Source: Mogibacterium sp.
GTDB lineage: Bacteria > Bacillota > Clostridia > Peptostreptococcales > Anaerovoracaceae
Direction: 5' to 3'
Assembly: GCA_017510725.1 (NCBI GenBank)
Contig: JAFWMD010000063.1
Coordinates: forward strand, 1-64,000
Length of the DNA stretch: 64,000 nucleotides
Part shown: piece after piece, positions 43,529 through 53,990 of the stretch
Layout: every line of letters starts with the position of its first letter
How positions within the stretch are numbered: the first letter of the stretch is position 1
Translations under genes and position numbers: made by a program
Notes under the pieces: generated by a model
Told to the model about the DNA's origin: nothing
What the model saw: the letters and a program-made list of their open reading frames with translations, nothing else
The model's database searches: none

Positions 43529-45535
43529 TTAACTGTTCTTTTTCCGTGACCGCATCTCTTTTTCAAGATATACGAGCAATACGTTTATGTCTGCCGGAGA
43601 GACTCCGCTTATGCGGCTTGCCTGACCGACGGTGATAGGGCGGATGTCTGTGAGCTTCTGTCTTGCCTCGAGCCTGAGTCCCCCTATCGAATTGTAATCG
43701 AGATTCTCACTCAGCTTCTTGTCTTCAAGACTCCTGAGCTTCTCAACCTCGTTGATCTGCTTACGGATGTATCCGTCATACTTCAGCATGACTTCGACCT
43801 CGGTCTTCTCATTCTCAGTAAGAGAAGGGCGGGTCTCATCATCTATTTCTTCAAGGTCGTTATAAAATATGGCAGGTCTCTTAAGAATATCAGCAAAGCA
43901 CTGATTTGCAGTCTCTTCGAGCTCCTTTTTCTTTCTTTCGAGCTGTTCAAGCTTTTCCGGATCACCGCCGCAGGCAGCCTCAGCCCGGCGGATCTCATGC
44001 TCGTAGAGGAATGCTCTGAAGGTATCTATGTCAACTCTCTTTGATCTGAGCCTTGCGACTTCAGCATCGACCTTCTCTTTCTTTTCAAGATACCTTCTGT
44101 ATCTTTCCTCTGTGACCGAACCGTACTTATAACCAATCTCCGTAAGCCTTCTGTCAGCGTTGTCCTGTCTGAGCAGAAGCCTGTATTCGGCCCTGGAAGT
44201 CATGATGCGGTAAGGCTCATTGGTGCCCTTGGTGACGAGGTCGTCGATGAGAACCCCTATGTAAGCCTGGTCGCGCCTGAGCACCAGCGGCTCCTTGCCC
44301 CTTAGCTTGCATACGGCATTTATGCCGGCGAGCAGCCCCTGAGCAGCAGCCTCTTCATAGCCCGAGCTTCCATTGAACTGGCCGGCACAGAACATGTTCT
44401 CAACCAGCTTGCTTTCAAGGCTTGGCTTAAGCGAAAGAGGATCTGCGCAGTCGTACTCGATTGCATACGCAGGGCTTAGAATTTCAGCGTGTTCAAGCCC
44501 CGGAATGGTAGCATAGAATGCATGCTGCACGTCCTCCGGAAGGCTGGAGCTCATGCCCTGTATGTACATCAGATCCGTATCGAGGCCCTCAGGCTCGACG
44601 AAAAGCTGATGTCTCTTTCTGTCCTTGAACCGCGACACTTTGTCCTCGATAGACGGACAGTATCTCGGGCCGACGCCAACTATGTTACCGGAGTACATTG
44701 CCGATTTTTCAATATTATCAAGGATGATCTTATGAGTTGTCTCATTTGTATACGAGAGCCAGCAGCTGATCTGGTCGATATCGTAGGTCTTGTCCTCGTT
44801 CATGAAGCTGAACGGAACGATCTTCTCATCGCCTTTCTGCTCAGTCATGGCATCATAGTTGAGAGTATCCCTGTGCATCCTTGCCGGGGTACCCGTCTTG
44901 AACCTCCGGATAGGGAATCCGAGCTCCCTGAGATTATCGCCCAGCTTAGTAGCAGGTCTGAGTCCGGAAGGTCCGGAGATGCGAATGTCATCGCCAATGA
45001 AAATCTTTCCTGCGAGGAATGTTCCGGTGCAGAAAATCACTGCATCACACTCATATTCCCTGCCCGATGCGGTCCTTACTCCCCTGACAAAGTTTTCCAC
45101 AGGTTTTCCGGAGCCGCTGCAGTCACTGCGTTCTGACAAAAGCAATTCTGTAATTTCATCTTCTATGAGCTCAAGACGCTCCTGTCCGCGGATGGTCTTC
45201 AGCATCTCCTGATGATACTTTTCCTTGTCCGCCTGTGCCCTCAGCGAATGTACCGCCGGGCCCTTTGAAGTGTTGAGCATCTTGGACTGGATGAAAGTCT
45301 TGTCGATATTGAGACCCATCTCTCCCCCGAGAGCATCCACCTCACGCACAAGGTGTCCCTTGCCCGTTCCGCCAATGGAAGGATTGCATGGCATCATCGC
45401 AACGGAATCGATATCCGTGCAGAACATCGCAGTCTCCATTCCAAGGCGCGCGCAGACAAGCCCAGCCTCGCATCCTGCGTGACCTGCCCCGATAACTATT
45501 ATTTCGAATTTTCTTTTTTCTGCTGATTCTTTCAC
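43529..45535 (-). CDS. mnmG: tRNA uridine-5-carboxymethylaminomethyl modification enzyme MnmG (GidA)
   Basis: 668 aa, slightly longer than the usual 620-630. [20 protein letters not shown] is the FAD-binding motif; [23 protein letters not shown] and [14 protein letters not shown] [14 protein letters not shown] follow. The C-terminal [22 protein letters not shown] binds MnmE. With MnmE it makes cmnm5U34 in tRNA wobble positions. GTG start (45535), weak ribosome-binding site. It is preceded by 196 bp of non-coding sequence after mnmE, containing a GGCGGTT/AACCGCC stem (45630-45662). Confidence 0.97.
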   Translation of the reverse strand: MKESAEKRKFEIIVIGAGHAGCEAGLVCARLGMETAMFCTDIDSVAMMPCNPSIGGTGKGHLVREVDALGGEMGLNIDKTFIQSKMLNTSKGPAVHSLRAQADKEKYHQEMLKTIRGQERLELIEDEITELLLSERSDCSGSGKPVENFVRGVRTASGREYECDAVIFCTGTFLAGKIFIGDDIRISGPSGLRPATKLGDNLRELGFPIRRFKTGTPARMHRDTLNYDAMTEQKGDEKIVPFSFMNEDKTYDIDQISCWLSYTNETTHKIILDNIEKSAMYSGNIVGVGPRYCPSIEDKVSRFKDRKRHQLFVEPEGLDTDLMYIQGMSSSLPEDVQHAFYATIPGLEHAEILSPAYAIEYDCADPLSLKPSLESKLVENMFCAGQFNGSSGYEEAAAQGLLAGINAVCKLRGKEPLVLRRDQAYIGVLIDDLVTKGTNEPYRIMTSRAEYRLLLRQDNADRRLTEIGYKYGSVTEERYRRYLEKKEKVDAEVARLRSKRVDIDTFRAFLYEHEIRRAEAACGGDPEKLEQLERKKKELEETANQCFADILKRPAIFYNDLEEIDDETRPSLTENEKTEVEVMLKYDGYIRKQINEVEKLRSLEDKKLSENLDYNSIGGLRLEARQKLTDIRPITVGQASRISGVSPADINVLLVYLEKEMRSRKKNS

Positions 45536-45731
45536 TTTATGTACCTTTATGAAAATGCCACAGACATTCTACCACACGTCCTTTCAAAGTTCTACATGTC
45601 CTGAATCTCTGCGCTTCATGCAGTGTTCCGGCGGTTTATGGCAAAACATAAAAGCAACCGCCTCCGGATGGGAAACGATTGCCTGTATTTTATCATCGGG
45701 AATCATCTTTCAGAAAATATCCCTTCAGACC

Positions 45732-47141
45732 TTATTTACCCAGGCAGAACTTGCTGAACACGGTATCCAGTATCTCATCACCGACTTCCTCACCGATGAT
45801 CTTGCCCAGCGATTCATAGGCGTAATGTGCCGAAAGCTCAGCAACTTCAACGGGTTCACCGTTCTGAAGCATGCTTATCGCTTCATCAAGATCGATGGAA
45901 GCCTTTCTGAGCAGATGCACGTGCCTCTCGTTCGTGATGATGTTGGTCTCCCTGACATTAATGCTGCTGAGGTCGAACATCTCGCCGACAGCCTCAGACA
46001 CTTTCCTCGCAGCCTCAAGAGCTCCCTTGCCTACGAGCGAAGTGGTGATGATCCTCACTCCCGGAAGTTTCTCAAGCACGGCTTCTTCCGTGATGGATTT
46101 TCCGAGGTCTTCCTTGTTGATGACTACCAGCATGTTGTCGGTGCTCATCTTTTCTATGAACGAAAGCACCTTGTCATCCTCATCATCAAATACATGGCTG
46201 CCGTCGAGCACGAGTATTACAAGGTCGGCTCCTGCGATGGCATGGGTCGTCCTCTCGATACCGATACGCTCCACCTTGTCATCGGACTCGCGGAGCCCGG
46301 CCGTATCGACGAGTACGATAGGCACTCCGCCCAGCGAAGCGCTCTCCTCGACCGTATCCCTGGTAGTTCCCGGTACATCCGTTACGATCACGCGGCCTTC
46401 GCCGAGGATCGCGTTCATCAGAGAACTCTTGCCCGCATTCGGCTTGCCGACAATTACAGCCCTGACTCCCTCGCGGGCGATCCTGCCGATATGAACAGTG
46501 TCCAGGAGTTCCTCAACATCCGCGTGCACCCATCTGAGCTGTTCGATAAGTTCCTTATATGCTCCGCTGTCGTCGCCGTAATCCTCATCCGGATAGTCGA
46601 TATCCACGGCCATCTGTGCAAGCACGTCAAGCAATGACTCCCTGATTTCCTTAATGTTCTCACTGAGCCTGCCAGCACGCTGTCCTTCAGCTATTTCAAG
46701 GGACAGATCGCTTTTCGCCTTGATGATGTCGATGACCGCCTCGGCCTGCGAGAGGTCCATCTTTCCGTTGAGAAATGCGAGTTTTGTGAACTCACCCGGG
46801 TCCGCCATCCTCACGTTCGGGAGGCCTGATTCAAGTACTGCAGCGAGTATCGCCTTTAGCGAAACATTGCTTCCGTGGCCCTGTATCTCAAGCATGTCCT
46901 CCCCCGTGTAAGAGGCAGGAGCTTTCATGAAGAGAAAGATTCCTTCATCGATGACCTCAGCCTTCGGATCCGAGCTGTCCTTTACGACCTTTCCAAGATA
47001 AGCGTGTCTTGGCTCTGTTTCTTCAGGGCAGGATAACATGAGCCTCTTCATGAGGCTCATGCTTTCAGGTCCGCTTACCCTTACTATACCTATTCCGCCC
47101 TCACCGGGCGCAGTTGAAATTGCAGCAATGGTATCTGCCAT
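45732..47141 (-). CDS. mnmE: tRNA modification GTPase MnmE (TrmE)
   Basis: 469 aa. DTIAAISTAPGEGGIGIVRVSG opens the tetrahydrofolate-binding domain. The inserted G domain has GKPNAGKSSLMNAI (G1), VPGTTRDTVEE (G2), DTAGLRESDD (G3) and NKEDL (G4). The C-terminal FCLGK carries the catalytic Cys motif. It is the partner of MnmG. ATG 47141 lies 24 bp after deoB, so it appears joined to the nucleoside-catabolic operon. Confidence 0.97.
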   Translation of the reverse strand: MADTIAAISTAPGEGGIGIVRVSGPESMSLMKRLMLSCPEETEPRHAYLGKVVKDSSDPKAEVIDEGIFLFMKAPASYTGEDMLEIQGHGSNVSLKAILAAVLESGLPNVRMADPGEFTKLAFLNGKMDLSQAEAVIDIIKAKSDLSLEIAEGQRAGRLSENIKEIRESLLDVLAQMAVDIDYPDEDYGDDSGAYKELIEQLRWVHADVEELLDTVHIGRIAREGVRAVIVGKPNAGKSSLMNAILGEGRVIVTDVPGTTRDTVEESASLGGVPIVLVDTAGLRESDDKVERIGIERTTHAIAGADLVILVLDGSHVFDDEDDKVLSFIEKMSTDNMLVVINKEDLGKSITEEAVLEKLPGVRIITTSLVGKGALEAARKVSEAVGEMFDLSSINVRETNIITNERHVHLLRKASIDLDEAISMLQNGEPVEVAELSAHYAYESLGKIIGEEVGDEILDTVFSKFCLGK

Positions 47142-47165
47142 AGTCTTTTGTATTACCTTCCTGTT

Positions 47166-48332
47166 TTATTCTGTGATATCCGCCAGGAACGATGTTCCGT
47201 CTCCGCGGTATTCGATGCCGAAGTACTCAGCAATTGTAGCAGCCATGTCAGCGAACGTGTCGCGGGTACCGAGGTCCACTCCCTTCTTCAGAGCCGGTCC
47301 CCAGATGAGGCACGGAATGTCTTCTCTGGTGTGGTCGGTGCCCTTGTATCCAGGGTCGCAGCCGTGGTCAGCTGTGACGATCAGGATATCATCATGTCCC
47401 ATCTTCTCCATCAGCTCGCCGAACTGCTTGTCCGCAGTGTTGAGCGCCTTCGTATAGCCAGGAATATCTCTTCTGTGTCCATAGATCATGTCCGTATCTA
47501 CCAGGTTCACGTAGCAGAGGCCCTCAAAGTCAGCACCCGCAAGGTCGATGGTTCTTACCATATTAGCTTCGTTGCCCTTGTTGGAGTAGCTGAACATTAC
47601 GCTCTTGCCTGCGAAGATGTCGTAGATCTTGCCAACGCCGATAGTCTGGAAACCCTCTTTTTTCAATGCATCCAGCACTGTTTCCTTTGGCGGCTGCAGG
47701 CTGAAGTCGTGACGCCTTACAGTCCTCTGGTAAGGCCACTCGCCCTCGAACGGCCTTGCAATGATACGGCCTACGCCATGCTCGCCCTGCATGATCTCCC
47801 TTGCCTTGTGGCAGATATCGTAAAGCTCCTGAATTGGCACTACATCCTCGTGAGCTGCGATCTGCATTACGCTGTCAGCACTCGTGTATACGATGAGATC
47901 TCCTGTCTTGACATGGTGATCACCGTAATCTCTTATAACCTCAGTTCCGGAATACGTCTTGTTGCAGACGATTCCTCTTCCGGTTGCCTCGGACAGCTTG
48001 TCGAGTATCTCCTGAGGGAATCCCTCATAGTATGTCGGGAGCGGCTTCGGCGAAACCATGCCCGCCATCTCCCAGTGGCCTACTGTTGTGTCCTTGCCGC
48101 GCGATTTCTCGTGCATGCGGCAGAAGCAGCCGTTTATTTCCTCTTTAGGATTATAGAATGACGTGCCCTCGATATTGAAAAGGCCCATTTTTGTCATATA
48201 AGGCACATCAAGTGCTCCGCTCTTATAGCAGGTGCCGAAAGTGTCAGCTCCGAAGTCGCCGAAATCAGCCGCGTCAGGAGCTCCGCCTATGCCGGCGCTG
48301 TCGAGCACTATCCAGAAAACTCTCTTGCCCAT
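47166..48332 (-). CDS. deoB: Phosphopentomutase DeoB
   Basis: 388 aa. RVFWIVLDSAGIGGAPDA contains the first metal Asp, GKDTTVGHWEM the Thr phosphorylation loop, and VTADHGCDPG, DHTRED the second metal site. It interconverts (deoxy)ribose-1-phosphate and -5-phosphate. It starts 1 bp from the end of the nucleoside phosphorylase gene and feeds DeoC two genes upstream. Confidence 0.97.
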   Translation of the reverse strand: MGKRVFWIVLDSAGIGGAPDAADFGDFGADTFGTCYKSGALDVPYMTKMGLFNIEGTSFYNPKEEINGCFCRMHEKSRGKDTTVGHWEMAGMVSPKPLPTYYEGFPQEILDKLSEATGRGIVCNKTYSGTEVIRDYGDHHVKTGDLIVYTSADSVMQIAAHEDVVPIQELYDICHKAREIMQGEHGVGRIIARPFEGEWPYQRTVRRHDFSLQPPKETVLDALKKEGFQTIGVGKIYDIFAGKSVMFSYSNKGNEANMVRTIDLAGADFEGLCYVNLVDTDMIYGHRRDIPGYTKALNTADKQFGELMEKMGHDDILIVTADHGCDPGYKGTDHTREDIPCLIWGPALKKGVDLGTRDTFADMAATIAEYFGIEYRGDGTSFLADITE

Positions 48333-49121
48333 TTATTTACCTTCCTTTTCCTTATCTTCGGCAATCATGATGCGGATCGCCTCGATAGCACAGCGGATAG
48401 CCAGATCAGTATCGTGCTCCTGAGGATTCGGCAGACCTGCCTTCTCTCTCTCCTGGTTAGCAACTACCAGGAATACCGAACCGACTCTGACCCTGCGGTA
48501 AGCGCCTACGATGAAGAGGGCTGCAGATTCCATCTCGGAAGCCATGCATCCCATACGCAGCCATGCGTCCCATTTGCTCAGAAGCTCGTGACTGTTAGGC
48601 AGAGCCTCAGGCATGTGCTGTCCGTAGAACGCATCCTTGCACTGAACAACGCCTGCGTGATAGTCAGCTCCAAGCTTTTTGGCAGCCTGTACCAGCGAAG
48701 CAGATACCGTTACGTCCGAAACAGCCGGATACTCTATCGGGCAGTACTCCTTGGAAGTTCCTTCCATACGTACAGCACCGGTAGCTACAACTACGTCGCC
48801 GCCCTTTACATTGATGTCCATGCCGCCGCATGTGCCGACTCTGATGAACGTCTTGCCGCCTACATTTGCGACTTCTTCGAGAGCGATGGAAGCCGACGGG
48901 CCGCCTACTCCGGTACTCGTGCAGCTTACTTTTACTCCATCGAGATAGCCAGTATATGTAACATACTCACGGCTGTCTGCGACTTTTTCTGCGTTATCGA
49001 AATATGCTGCTATCTTCGGGACTCTGTGCGGGTCGCCAGGAAGTATTACATACTCACCTACATCACCCGGTCTGAGTCCGACATGATACTGATAGCCTGC
49101 GCCTTCTGTGTAATCTACCAT
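48333..49121 (-). CDS. udp: Uridine phosphorylase-type nucleoside phosphorylase
   Basis: 262 aa. [15 protein letters not shown] is the phosphate-binding N-terminal motif. [15 protein letters not shown] and FIRVGTCGG are NP-I family motifs. [16 protein letters not shown] holds the ribose-contacting EMES. The overall look is uridine phosphorylase rather than purine phosphorylase, though substrate choice among NP-I enzymes is not certain. It lies between deoC and deoB. Confidence 0.88.
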   Translation of the reverse strand: MVDYTEGAGYQYHVGLRPGDVGEYVILPGDPHRVPKIAAYFDNAEKVADSREYVTYTGYLDGVKVSCTSTGVGGPSASIALEEVANVGGKTFIRVGTCGGMDINVKGGDVVVATGAVRMEGTSKEYCPIEYPAVSDVTVSASLVQAAKKLGADYHAGVVQCKDAFYGQHMPEALPNSHELLSKWDAWLRMGCMASEMESAALFIVGAYRRVRVGSVFLVVANQEREKAGLPNPQEHDTDLAIRCAIEAIRIMIAEDKEKEGK

Positions 49122-49195
49122 AATGACACCTCGTTTGTTACTGTAATAATTTCGCTGATTATTGTAATAATATTAAGAATTATATAACTATATAA

Positions 49196-49852
49196 CTATT
49201 TTTCAGCTGCTTTTGCCGCCTTGACGACTCTGCTGGTGCCGAGTCTCTTTGCGCCAATCTCGAGGAACTTCGCAGCGTCTTCAAGTCCGCTGATGCCGCC
49301 CGAAGCTTTAACCTTTACGCCTTCTCCGACGTTCTTCACCATGAGCTCGACGTCATCGAATGTAGCTCCGCCTCCGCCGAAACCTGTCGAAGTCTTTATG
49401 AAGTCAGCTCCTGCGAATGTTACGATCTCGCAGAGTTTTACCTTCTCTTCATCGATAAGCATGCATGTCTCGATGATGACCTTCAGGATGTGGTCACCGC
49501 AGATCTCCTTGAGCGTGCGGATCTCATTCTCGATATCGTCCCATCTGCCGTCCTTTGCCCAGCCGATGTTGATGACCATGTCGATCTCATCTGCACCGTT
49601 GTCGAGAGCATCGCTTGTCTCGAACGCCTTGACCGCTGTGGTGTTATAACCGTTAGGGAATCCGATGACTGTGCAGATCGGAAGTCTTGCACCGATATAC
49701 TCCCTTGCCTGAGCTACATACCCCGGCGGGATGCATACGCTTGCAGTCTCGTACTTGATGCCGTCATCGATAAGTGCCTTGATGTCTTCCCACTTCGCAG
49801 TCTGTGCGAGAAGCGTATGGTCAACGTACTTAAGAATGTCTTTTGTCTCCAT
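49196..49852 (-). CDS. deoC: Deoxyribose-phosphate aldolase DeoC
   Basis: 218 aa. [11 protein letters not shown] opens the TIM barrel. [22 protein letters not shown] and [14 protein letters not shown] (catalytic Lys neighbourhood) follow. DFIKTSTGF has the Schiff-base Lys. It splits 2-deoxyribose-5-phosphate to acetaldehyde and glyceraldehyde-3-phosphate. It is probably the first gene of deoC-udp-deoB-mnmE-mnmG-rsmG. The gap to udp (49122-49195) is AT-rich, with TATAACTATATAACTAT direct repeats. Confidence 0.97.
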   Translation of the reverse strand: METKDILKYVDHTLLAQTAKWEDIKALIDDGIKYETASVCIPPGYVAQAREYIGARLPICTVIGFPNGYNTTAVKAFETSDALDNGADEIDMVINIGWAKDGRWDDIENEIRTLKEICGDHILKVIIETCMLIDEEKVKLCEIVTFAGADFIKTSTGFGGGGATFDDVELMVKNVGEGVKVKASGGISGLEDAAKFLEIGAKRLGTSRVVKAAKAAEK

Positions 49853-49888
49853 GTTATAACTCCTTTTTTAAGCCTGTTGATTTATATT

Positions 49889-51781
49889 TTATTTTTTAGT
49901 TTTGACTTTTTTCTTTGCACTCCATGCGCTGTAATAGGTGCCTTTGCCGACCTTTGCATACGTACGGATGCGGACATAGTATTTTTTATTCTTTTTAAGC
50001 TTCTTTATAAGCTTACTGGACTGGGCGAAGCCCTTAACATAGACGTTTTTGGCGCCTTTCATGCTCTTCTTTGTGCTGTACTGGATCTGATATCCGTCAA
50101 CATACAGAGCACCTACAGTAGCTGTGACAGGATTCCACCTGACATTGAACGCTTTCTTTTTCTTAGTGAGCTTTTTTATCCTTGTTCCCGGAATAACTAT
50201 CTTTCTTTCAAAGCCGCCCTTATAATAGCTGTTTCTGGAAAGAATCCTCTCTGCAGGAGCGAACACAGAGATCGTCCATGCATCATAGGTACGCGTACTT
50301 CCCTCTATGGTGAATCTGTTGGCATTACCGGCAGGATCTCCTCTGAGGAACCACGCGGAATTTGCAGTTTCTCCTTCATCTGCCCATGTAGGGTCTACCA
50401 GGTAGTTGAGTCCGTCATTCATCCTGACGATATTCCACATGTGGCCTCCGCCGGCATCACCTGTTACAACCTGGCAGTCTATCCACGGACTCTTGAATGT
50501 ACTCAGGTCACACAGATATTTGAAAGCCTTTGCATAACCGGTACATACGCTCAGGGTACTGTCGTTTCCGTCAAGCACGGAAATAAGGCTCCATGGTCCT
50601 CTCCAGTAAACGGTATTTTTCAGGGAAGCCTGATATGCATCGTCATCATACTCCGTATACAAGGCTATCACTCTGCAGTAATACCAGAGCCTGTAGAAGT
50701 CGATGGCTTCGTTGCTGTATCCGGCGAATTCTGTCGAAATCGCATCATCAAAGGTCTTGACTATGTTTCTGGCGTTTGTCTTCGCCGTATTCGCAGACCT
50801 GATCTTTGCGAGCGACACTTTATAAATATACTGACTGGTTGAAGAACCGGCATCCAGTCCGAATTCCGGAATTACCGGCAGGCTGAATGCGATCCATCCG
50901 CTTGAATCAAATATCAGGGTTTTGCCATTGAAACGATAAGGGCAGTTCCACTCGTAAAATTTATAATCCGGACCCCAGTTTACCCAGTATGAAGTATTGG
51001 AGGTATCTGCCATGAGGCTCTGATATGTCTTTTTCCAGTCTTCCGGATTCAGCATAGCCATGAGCTTCTTCTGAGCCGTCTTGCTCACATACCATTTGCC
51101 GTTTTTCTTATATCCAATCTTCCTGACGCCGAGCTGGCTGGCGGTAAATTTACGCTTGCCAAGGAAAGAGTTTACGGAAACAGTCTTGAAAGTGGATGAT
51201 CTTTTCAGAGCATTGACCTCGTTGATTATTGACTTCATCTGGTTGTAATACCTGAGATTGTTGCCAGTCAGTCTTTCTCCCTTTACCGACAGAAGCACAG
51301 GCGGAGTCTCTCTGCCTTCAGCCTGCGGCTTATCGCTGTAGAGGAACTCCTCCATCAGCTGTGCAGAATCGACACCCTGTGTCCCTTCAGGATCGAGCCC
51401 TGCAGAGAACGACATGTCTTCGTAGCCCATGTCGGACTCGTCATCTGCCTCTTCATCACCTTCCTCATCTTCAGCAGGATCCACGATTTCTTCAGCATCT
51501 TCTTCATTTACTTCAGCTGCGTCATTCACCGCTTCCCCGGAATCGCCGGTGATTTCCTCTTCAGTTATTTCTGCGGCAGGTTCTTCGGTGGTTTCTGCCG
51601 CAAGTTCTTCTTCATGCTGAGCAGAAGGATCTCCCTCTGTGAACGTTTCCTCCAGAAGCAGGTTTTCAGGAGCTGCTTCCGGCACATCGGCGGTATCTTC
51701 TGCAAATGCCATTGCAGGCATCATCGTCAGTATCATTATCAATGATAGGATGATTGCTGCAATTTTCTTCTGTTTCTTCAT
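49889..51781 (-). CDS. Secreted transglutaminase-like protein with C-terminal fibronectin type III domain
   Basis: 630 aa. A signal peptide (MKKQKKIAAIILSLIMILTMMPAMAFA) is followed by an acidic Glu/Ala-rich stretch (30-125). A transglutaminase/protease-like core carries the Cys-His-Asp triad C413 (SVCTGYAKAF), H447 (GGHMWNIV) and D463 (LVDPTWAD). A basic FnIII-like domain (about 540-630) ends in KKKVKTKK. It is an extracellular cysteine-type hydrolase or amidotransferase acting on surface protein or wall (family inference). It is preceded by a TATAAT-like -10 at 51825-51830 and lies alone. Confidence 0.85.
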   Translation of the reverse strand: MKKQKKIAAIILSLIMILTMMPAMAFAEDTADVPEAAPENLLLEETFTEGDPSAQHEEELAAETTEEPAAEITEEEITGDSGEAVNDAAEVNEEDAEEIVDPAEDEEGDEEADDESDMGYEDMSFSAGLDPEGTQGVDSAQLMEEFLYSDKPQAEGRETPPVLLSVKGERLTGNNLRYYNQMKSIINEVNALKRSSTFKTVSVNSFLGKRKFTASQLGVRKIGYKKNGKWYVSKTAQKKLMAMLNPEDWKKTYQSLMADTSNTSYWVNWGPDYKFYEWNCPYRFNGKTLIFDSSGWIAFSLPVIPEFGLDAGSSTSQYIYKVSLAKIRSANTAKTNARNIVKTFDDAISTEFAGYSNEAIDFYRLWYYCRVIALYTEYDDDAYQASLKNTVYWRGPWSLISVLDGNDSTLSVCTGYAKAFKYLCDLSTFKSPWIDCQVVTGDAGGGHMWNIVRMNDGLNYLVDPTWADEGETANSAWFLRGDPAGNANRFTIEGSTRTYDAWTISVFAPAERILSRNSYYKGGFERKIVIPGTRIKKLTKKKKAFNVRWNPVTATVGALYVDGYQIQYSTKKSMKGAKNVYVKGFAQSSKLIKKLKKNKKYYVRIRTYAKVGKGTYYSAWSAKKKVKTKK

Positions 51782-51837
51782 TCTTTCCTCAATTGCTGTT
51801 TAATTATGTAAAACTCCAGCCCCAATTATAGCATAAA

Positions 51838-51866
51838 GGCCGGCCGGTATCTGATACCGGCCGGCC
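51838..51866 (-). terminator. Strong hairpin after the nucleoside ABC operon
   Basis: GGCCGGCCGGTAT (51838-51850) and ATACCGGCCGGCC (51854-51866) form a 13-bp stem with a 3-nt loop, 19 bp after the 51886 stop. Only TTT follows on the minus strand, so termination may be partial or Rho-assisted. The -10 of the next gene overlaps its far side. Confidence 0.65.
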
Positions 51867-51885
51867 GGCCTTAAAGCCAATGATT

Positions 51886-52827
51886 TTAACGCATACCCTT
51901 GTCGTATGGTATTCCTTCTGCCTTCGGTGCTCTGGAGTTCTTGGATGTGAATGCAAGAACGATGAGCGAGATGATGTAAGGCAGCATGTTGTATACCGTG
52001 CTCGGGATGTTCATCGCAGCCAGGAACGGGATTCCTGTGTATACGTTGGACAGAGCTCTGAAGAGTCCGAACAGCAGTGCTGCGAGTGCAATATTGGTCG
52101 GTTTCCACTGACCGAAGATCATTACAGCCAGAGCCAGGAAGCCGAAGCCGGCAACGCCCATTTCGAATTTCCACTCGGATACGCCGGCCGTGATGTACAC
52201 GATTCCGCCGAGTCCGCCGAGGAAGCCCGAGATGAGAACGCCTGCCCAGCGCATCTTGTATACGTTGATACCTACCGAGTCAGCAGCCTGAGGGTTTTCA
52301 CCGCAGGCCATGAGTCTCAGACCGAATCTGGTCTTGTAGAGAACAATGTACGATACTACCAGCAGTATGACCGCCATTAACATGAACCAGTTGAACTCAA
52401 ACTTTCCGAAATATTTCAGGAATGCTTTCTTCTCCTGGATGTACTGGATCGATGTCGATACGTTGTCAGGGTTGATCGATGTATTCATGGCTCTTACGAA
52501 TACTGTAGCAGCTGCTGTAGCCAGCAGGTTCATGGCAGTACCGATAAGAGTCTGGTCAGCCTTGAAGTTGATGCACGCTACTGCCAGCAGGCAGGAGAAG
52601 AGCATACCTACAAGTATCGCAAAGAATGTGGTAGCCAGTACAATCACGAACTTGGAAGTGCCGGCAGGAAGCAGGAACATCGTTACAGCTCCGCCGAGAG
52701 CTCCCATTACCATGATTCCTTCAAGACCCAGGTTGATAACGCCCGAGTGTTCTGAGAAGCATCCTCCGAGTGCCACGAGGCAAAGTACCGAGGCGAATAT
52801 GATAGTGTATTGCAGTAACAGTACCAT
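51886..52827 (-). CDS. Nucleoside ABC transporter permease (YufQ/BmpD-type)
   Basis: 313 aa with about eight to nine membrane segments. HSGVINLGLEGIMVMGALGGA is the EAA-like signature of BPD_transp_2 permeases. GFLGGLGGIVYITAGVSEWKFEMGVAGFGFLALAVMIFGQW is typical of guanosine/purine nucleoside transporters. It is the last gene of a BMP-ATPase-permease-permease operon and overlaps the previous permease by one base. Confidence 0.93.
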   Translation of the reverse strand: MVLLLQYTIIFASVLCLVALGGCFSEHSGVINLGLEGIMVMGALGGAVTMFLLPAGTSKFVIVLATTFFAILVGMLFSCLLAVACINFKADQTLIGTAMNLLATAAATVFVRAMNTSINPDNVSTSIQYIQEKKAFLKYFGKFEFNWFMLMAVILLVVSYIVLYKTRFGLRLMACGENPQAADSVGINVYKMRWAGVLISGFLGGLGGIVYITAGVSEWKFEMGVAGFGFLALAVMIFGQWKPTNIALAALLFGLFRALSNVYTGIPFLAAMNIPSTVYNMLPYIISLIVLAFTSKNSRAPKAEGIPYDKGMR

Positions 52828-53990
52828 TACTTCTCACCTCCTTTCGCTTTTGCAGCGTCATCTGTGACAGGCACGTCATTCACATTAGGGCCTCCCTTGT
52901 CCTTCTTGCCGATCCAGTTGTTGAGAGCGAACTTGAAGAACAGTACGAATCCGCAGAGGTAGATGATGATCGATGAGATCAGGTCAGAGATCTGCGAAGG
53001 ATATACCGACTTGTTGATGAGCGCACCGCCGTCCGTGATGGACTGGATGAAGAACGAAGCGAAGATCGTCCCGATCGGATGCAGTCCTCCGAGGAAGGTA
53101 GCGGCGATTCCGTTGAATCCCATGCCCGGTACGGATGTCTGTGTTGTTGACCATTCCTGATATCCTGTGAGGAAGAGGAATGCAGCACCGATTCCAGCGA
53201 GGGCTCCGCCGATAGCCAGTGTTATGATGATATTCTGTTTTTCCTTCATTCCGGCATACTTTGCAGCTTCCTTGTTGAAACCGGTAGCACGCAGCTCGTA
53301 TCCGAATTTTGTTTTCGACAGGATCATCCAGATGAGTATCGCGAAGAGGATCGCGAGCGGGATCGCTATCGTTACTGTTGTGTTGTTGGCAAAGAGCTTG
53401 TTGAGACCTGCCGAAGGGATCAGAGCTCCCTTGTTGCCGGATGCCAGCTTGATTGTGTACGGGCTGGCAGGGTCCTTGACCTTCTTGCCGGAGAGCACCA
53501 TGTTGGTCAGATAAAGCATTATCCAGTTGAGCATGATGCCCGAAATAACTTCGTTAACATTTCTGTAAGCCTTGAGGGCTCCGGAGATGGATCCGACTAC
53601 TGCGCCTGCGATAGCAGCGAGCAGCAGGCAGATGACCCAGTTGCAGTGCCATGCGAGCGCTGCATAAAGTCCTATGCAGGCTCCTGCCTCATACTGTCCC
53701 GGTGCTCCGATGTTGAACAGGCCAACCTTGTAGCAGAAGCAGATTGAAAGCGCGCACATCAGGAGCGGTGCTGTCTTGGCAAGTGTGTTGCCGAGTGCCT
53801 TCATCTGAGCTGCTGCGGAAGCACGTGTCAGGAAGTTGAGCAGGATCGTCTTTATGGCTTCGCCTGCGCCTGCCGGATTGATCATGAGAAGTACGATGAA
53901 TCCGATGAACAGACCAAGGATGATACAGATAAGCGAAGTCAGTATCGACTGGAAGGACGGATTTTTAAGTAAGCTTTTCTTCTCTTTCAT
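52827..53990 (-). CDS. Nucleoside ABC transporter permease (YufP/BmpC-type)
   Basis: 387 aa from ATG 53990, which overlaps the ATPase stop (TGATG); a GTG one codon earlier exists. About ten membrane segments, with YKVGLFNIGAPGQYEAGA and GMGFNGIAATFLGGLHPIGTI as BPD_transp_2 family motifs. A Gly/Lys/Asp-rich cytoplasmic tail ends the protein. It pairs with the 51886 permease to form the membrane channel. Confidence 0.93.
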   Translation of the reverse strand: MKEKKSLLKNPSFQSILTSLICIILGLFIGFIVLLMINPAGAGEAIKTILLNFLTRASAAAQMKALGNTLAKTAPLLMCALSICFCYKVGLFNIGAPGQYEAGACIGLYAALAWHCNWVICLLLAAIAGAVVGSISGALKAYRNVNEVISGIMLNWIMLYLTNMVLSGKKVKDPASPYTIKLASGNKGALIPSAGLNKLFANNTTVTIAIPLAILFAILIWMILSKTKFGYELRATGFNKEAAKYAGMKEKQNIIITLAIGGALAGIGAAFLFLTGYQEWSTTQTSVPGMGFNGIAATFLGGLHPIGTIFASFFIQSITDGGALINKSVYPSQISDLISSIIIYLCGFVLFFKFALNNWIGKKDKGGPNVNDVPVTDDAAKAKGGEK

